Assembly: GCA_030016455.1 (NCBI GenBank)
Contig: JASEJH010000065.1
Span: forward strand, 1-7,727
Reading direction: 5' to 3'
From: Thermoanaerobacteraceae bacterium
GTDB taxonomy: Bacteria; Bacillota; Desulfotomaculia; Desulfotomaculales; Ammonificaceae
DNA: 7,727 bases
The notes beneath the pieces were generated by a model. It made no database searches. It worked only from the letters and a program-made list of their open reading frames with translations, and had not been told where the DNA came from. The translations under genes were made by a program, and so were the position numbers. Positions 5,013 to 7,727 of this stretch are shown piece after piece; position 1 is the stretch's first letter, and each line of letters opens with the position of its first letter.

Positions 5013-6882
5013 TTCCTTCTCCTTTAAGCTTTTGCTCCCGAAAGTATTGGTAGACCGCCTCGGCCGCCCGGCGGTTCATTCCCGGTACGCGGCGCAGTTC
5101 CTCTAAACCCGCCTGTTGCAAAGTTTCCAGCGAAAGAAAGGCCTGCAACAGCGCCCGCCGCCGGACGGGGCCGATGCCTTCAATCTCTTCGAGGACCGAT
5201 TTCAAACCGGCCGCCCGGCGCTTCCGGTGGAAGGAAACGGCGAACCGGTGCGCCTCGTCCCTGACCCGCTGCAGCAGCCGCAGGGTGCGGTCGTCCCGGG
5301 GAAGGACGACCGGTTCCGCCCGGCCGGGGCGGTAAAGCCATTCGTTCTCCTTGGCCAGCCCGATCACCGGGATTCCCTCGTAGCCGAACTCGGCCAGCAC
5401 CCCGCCGGCCACCGCCGCCTGGCCGGCGCCCCCGTCAACCAGCACCACGTCGGGCAGCGGCAGGAACTTCGCCGCGCGGGCGGTCAGAACCCCGGCGGCA
5501 ACCGCCTGCTCCTCCTCTCTGGCGCGGGCAAACCGGCGGCGGAGCGCCTCCCGCAAGGCGGCGTAGTCGTCCGGCTTCCCGGCCGGGTTCACCGCGAACC
5601 GCCGGTAGCCGCTCTTCAGGGGTTTTCCCTCTTTAAACACCACCATCACCGCCACGGGAGTCGTTCCCTGCAGGCAGGACGCGTCGTACCCCTCGATCCG
5701 CCGCGGCGGCGCCCCCAGACCCAAAAGGTCGCCCAGCGCCGCCAGGGCCTCTCCTTTCACCGCCGCGTCAGCCCCGGTCTCCTCCAGCGCGGCGGCGGCG
5801 TTCGCCGCGGCCAGATTGAGAAGCTCCCTTTTTCTCCCCCGGCGGGGGACGGTCAGGACGACCCTCCTGCCGGCCCGCTCCTGGAGATAAGCCCGGAGTA
5901 CCGCTCCCTCATCACCCAGCTCTACCGGCATAACCACCTCCCGCGGTACCGACGCCGCCACACCGCCGTAATACTGCATTAAAAACCCGGCCAGCACCGC
6001 AGCATCCTCCTGCCCGGCCGCTCCCGTCAGTGGAAACCGCTCCTGGCCGATCAGCCTCCCCTCCCGAATCATGAGGACCGCCGCGGTCGCCTCTTCTCCC
6101 GCGCGCCCGAGGGCCACCACGTCCTGGTCCTCACTCCGCCCCGAAACCACCCGCTGCCGCGCCAGGACCGTTTGCAGCGCCCGGAGCCGGTCCCGCAGCA
6201 CCGCTGCCCGCTCAAACTTCAAATCGGCGGCGGCGGCCGCCATTTGCTCTTCCAGTTGCCGCATAACCGCCCGGTACCGTCCCTCGAGGAACAGGCACAG
6301 CGCCTCGATCCCCTGCCGGTATGCTTCGGGATCTGCAGCGCCGGTGCACGGCCCCGGGCAGCGTTTAATGTGGTAGTTCAGGCACGGGCGGCTCCGGCCC
6401 GGCACGGTGCTCTTACAGGAGCGGTACGGAAAAACCGTCCGCAGGAACCGGAGCGTCTCGTAGACCGCTCCGGCCCGGGTGTAAGGACCGAAGTAGCGCG
6501 CGCCGTCCCCGGCCCGCCGGCGGGAAAAAAGGACCCGGGGGAACTCTTCCTGCACCGTGACCTTGATGTACGGGTAAGTCTTGTCATCCTTCAGGACCAC
6601 GTTGTACCGGGGGCGGTGGCGCTTGATCAGGTTGGCTTCCAGGACCAGCGCCTCCACCTCGTTTGCCGTTACGATAAACGAAAGGTCGGCGGCCTTTTCC
6701 AGCATCGCCGATATCTTCGCCGGCTGCCCGGTTTGAAAGTAGCTCCGCACCCGGTTCCGGAGCGACAGGGCCTTGCCTACATAAAGGACCCCGCCTGCCG
6801 CGTCTCGAAAAAGGTAGACCCCGGGCCGGTCCGGGAGTTTATGCACCTTTTGGAGTAAATCCGTCCGCATGCTGTCAATCAC
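5005..6882 (-). CDS. uvrC: UvrABC excinuclease subunit C
   Basis: Makes both incisions around a DNA lesion after UvrA/UvrB loading. 625 residues from the chosen start, typical length. Domains in order: GIY-YIG nuclease for the 3' cut (GVY at 21-23, YVGK at 34-37, R42, E82, N94); a four-cysteine cluster C156, C167, C175, C179, spaced much like the iron-sulphur ligands described for E. coli UvrC; a UVR helix pair for UvrB contact (about 205-240); the RNase H-like 5' nuclease with D400 in YDASCLQG, D483 in LVDGG and H545 in DEAHRF; and C-terminal helix-hairpin-helix motifs (about 563-612). All key residues are kept, so it should be active. Start choice is uncertain: the frame opens with a TTG at 6912 lacking a good ribosome site, an ATG at 6870 also lacks one, and the GTG at 6882 has AGGCGG 8 bases upstream, so GTG is preferred. 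The stop overlaps the HAD start by 8 bp. Confidence 0.97.
   Translation of the reverse strand: MIDSMRTDLLQKVHKLPDRPGVYLFRDAAGGVLYVGKALSLRNRVRSYFQTGQPAKISAMLEKAADLSFIVTANEVEALVLEANLIKRHRPRYNVVLKDDKTYPYIKVTVQEEFPRVLFSRRRAGDGARYFGPYTRAGAVYETLRFLRTVFPYRSCKSTVPGRSRPCLNYHIKRCPGPCTGAADPEAYRQGIEALCLFLEGRYRAVMRQLEEQMAAAAADLKFERAAVLRDRLRALQTVLARQRVVSGRSEDQDVVALGRAGEEATAAVLMIREGRLIGQERFPLTGAAGQEDAAVLAGFLMQYYGGVAASVPREVVMPVELGDEGAVLRAYLQERAGRRVVLTVPRRGRKRELLNLAAANAAAALEETGADAAVKGEALAALGDLLGLGAPPRRIEGYDASCLQGTTPVAVMVVFKEGKPLKSGYRRFAVNPAGKPDDYAALREALRRRFARAREEEQAVAAGVLTARAAKFLPLPDVVLVDGGAGQAAVAGGVLAEFGYEGIPVIGLAKENEWLYRPGRAEPVVLPRDDRTLRLLQRVRDEAHRFAVSFHRKRRAAGLKSVLEEIEGIGPVRRRALLQAFLSLETLQQAGLEELRRVPGMNRRAAEAVYQYFREQKLKGEGIG
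5019..5025 (-). promoter_or_regulatory. Ribosome binding site fixing the TTG start of the HAD gene
   Basis: On the minus strand AAAGGAG lies within the last codons of uvrC, 6 bases before the TTG at 5012. It supports a TTG start and translational coupling across the overlapping stop codon. Confidence 0.75.
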
Positions 6883-6890
6883 GGGATACC

Positions 6891-6896
6891 CCGCCT
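6891..6896 (-). promoter_or_regulatory. Likely ribosome binding site deciding the uvrC start
   Basis: On the minus strand AGGCGG lies 8 bases before the GTG at 6882. The match is imperfect, but the alternative starts at 6912 (TTG) and 6870 (ATG) have nothing better at proper spacing. Confidence 0.4.
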
Positions 6897-6919
6897 CACC
6901 CCTCAGGATCAAGCATTTC

Positions 6920-7727
6920 TCAGGAGCGCGCCGCCCGGCCGACCAGGGGCTCCCGCCCGGCCGCCAGGACCTGCCGCACGTACCGTCCCGTATAAGAATG
7001 CGCCACCCCGGCTACCTCTTCCGGCGTCCCGGCGGCGACCACGGTCCCCCCAAAGGCGCCGCCCTCCGGACCGAGATCAATGATGTAGTCCGCCGTTTTT
7101 ACCACGTCCAGGTTGTGCTCGATGACCACCACCGTATTCCCGGCGTCTACCAGGCGGTGCAGCACGTCGAGCAGCCGCGCCACGTCGGCGAAATGCAAAC
7201 CTGTCGTCGGCTCGTCTAAAATATAGAGCGTCCGCCCCGTCGCACGCCGCGAAAGCTCGGCCGCCAGCTTTACCCGCTGCGCCTCGCCTCCGGAAAGGGT
7301 GGTCGCCGGCTGGCCCAGTTTGATGTAACCGAGACCGACGTCCTGCAGGGTTTTCAGGCGCCGGTAAATCTTCGGGAAGGCCTCGAAAAACACCAGTGCT
7401 TCGTCCACGGTAAGGTCCAGCACGTCCGCGATGCTCTTCCCCCGGAATTTTACCTCGAGGGTCTCCCGGTTGTACCGCTGCCCCTTGCAAACCTCGCAGG
7501 GAACGTACACGTCCGGCAGGAAGTGCATCTCGATCTTCACGATTCCGTCGCCGCGGCAGGCCTCGCACCGCCCGCCGGCAACGTTGAAGCTGAACCGGCC
7601 GGGCTTGTAACCCCGCACCCGCGCCTCCGGAAGCAGTGCAAAAAGCTCCCGGATGTCGGTAAAGACACCGGTATAGGTGGCGGGATTGGAACGCGGCGTC
7701 CTGCCGATGGGCGCCTGGTCCACGTTG
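6920..7727 (-). CDS. uvrA: UvrABC excinuclease subunit A, C-terminal part (5' end outside window)
   Basis: Damage-sensing ATPase of nucleotide excision repair, acting as a dimer with UvrB. Only the last 268 codons are visible, of a protein usually around 940-960 residues. The fragment opens with the conserved [19 protein letters not shown] block. It continues with the zinc module CEAC-X19-CEVC, the same spacing as the C-terminal zinc finger of E. coli UvrA. The second ABC ATPase site follows: signature LSGGEAQR, Walker B with [12 protein letters not shown], and the switch histidine in VVIEHNLD. The tail [11 protein letters not shown] is typical, followed by a short Arg/Gly-rich end. The reading frame runs through the right edge without a start; the GTG at 7723 is internal. 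uvrC follows 37 bp after the TGA stop, so the two are probably co-transcribed. Confidence 0.97.
   Translation of the reverse strand, partial: NVDQAPIGRTPRSNPATYTGVFTDIRELFALLPEARVRGYKPGRFSFNVAGGRCEACRGDGIVKIEMHFLPDVYVPCEVCKGQRYNRETLEVKFRGKSIADVLDLTVDEALVFFEAFPKIYRRLKTLQDVGLGYIKLGQPATTLSGGEAQRVKLAAELSRRATGRTLYILDEPTTGLHFADVARLLDVLHRLVDAGNTVVVIEHNLDVVKTADYIIDLGPEGGAFGGTVVAAGTPEEVAGVAHSYTGRYVRQVLAAGREPLVGRAARS

Noticed and set aside
5116..5982. A 288-codon open frame on the plus strand.
   Set aside because: It lies wholly opposite uvrC, whose catalytic motifs are intact. Its translation is rich in Pro, Arg and Gln with no recognisable motif, as expected for a GC-rich antisense frame.

Overview
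This window carries a single run of six genes, all on the minus strand (transcription runs from position 7727 towards 1), with almost no unassigned DNA. In transcription order they are: the 3' end of uvrA; uvrC; a Cof-type HAD phosphatase; a ROK-family sugar kinase (probable glucokinase); an archaeal-type glycogen debranching enzyme; and a bifunctional phosphoglucose/phosphomannose isomerase, whose last few codons fall off the left edge. Long plus-strand open frames are shadows produced by the high GC content.

The DNA is clearly GC-rich, uses TTG and GTG starts freely, and has strong purine-rich ribosome binding sites (TAAGGAGG, AAAGGAG). Together with the protein sequences this suggests a GC-rich, anaerobic, possibly thermophilic member of the Clostridia (Peptococcaceae/Thermoanaerobacterales-like). 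That assignment is an inference and has not been tested by any search.

Layout: 7727-6920 uvrA and 6882-5005 uvrC (nucleotide excision repair; uvrB is not in view). 5012-4203 HAD phosphatase, overlapping the uvrC stop by 8 bp. 4135-3179 ROK kinase after a 67-bp gap. 3178-3066 intergenic, holding an array of 7-bp repeats in inverted orientation. 3065-1110 debranching enzyme. 1109-1029 intergenic, with two weak dyads and a possible promoter. 1028-1 sugar-phosphate isomerase.

The downstream genes form a short chain for using stored glucan. The debranching enzyme removes alpha-1,6 branch glucose as free glucose, the ROK kinase would phosphorylate it to glucose-6-phosphate, and the isomerase links that to fructose-6-phosphate and mannose-6-phosphate. 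The HAD enzyme may remove phosphate from a sugar phosphate in the same pool. The joining of excision repair and glycogen use in one run looks like an ordinary bacterial gene string.

I found no sign of a new biological system. The least ordinary feature is the heptamer repeat/hairpin between the kinase and the debranching enzyme.
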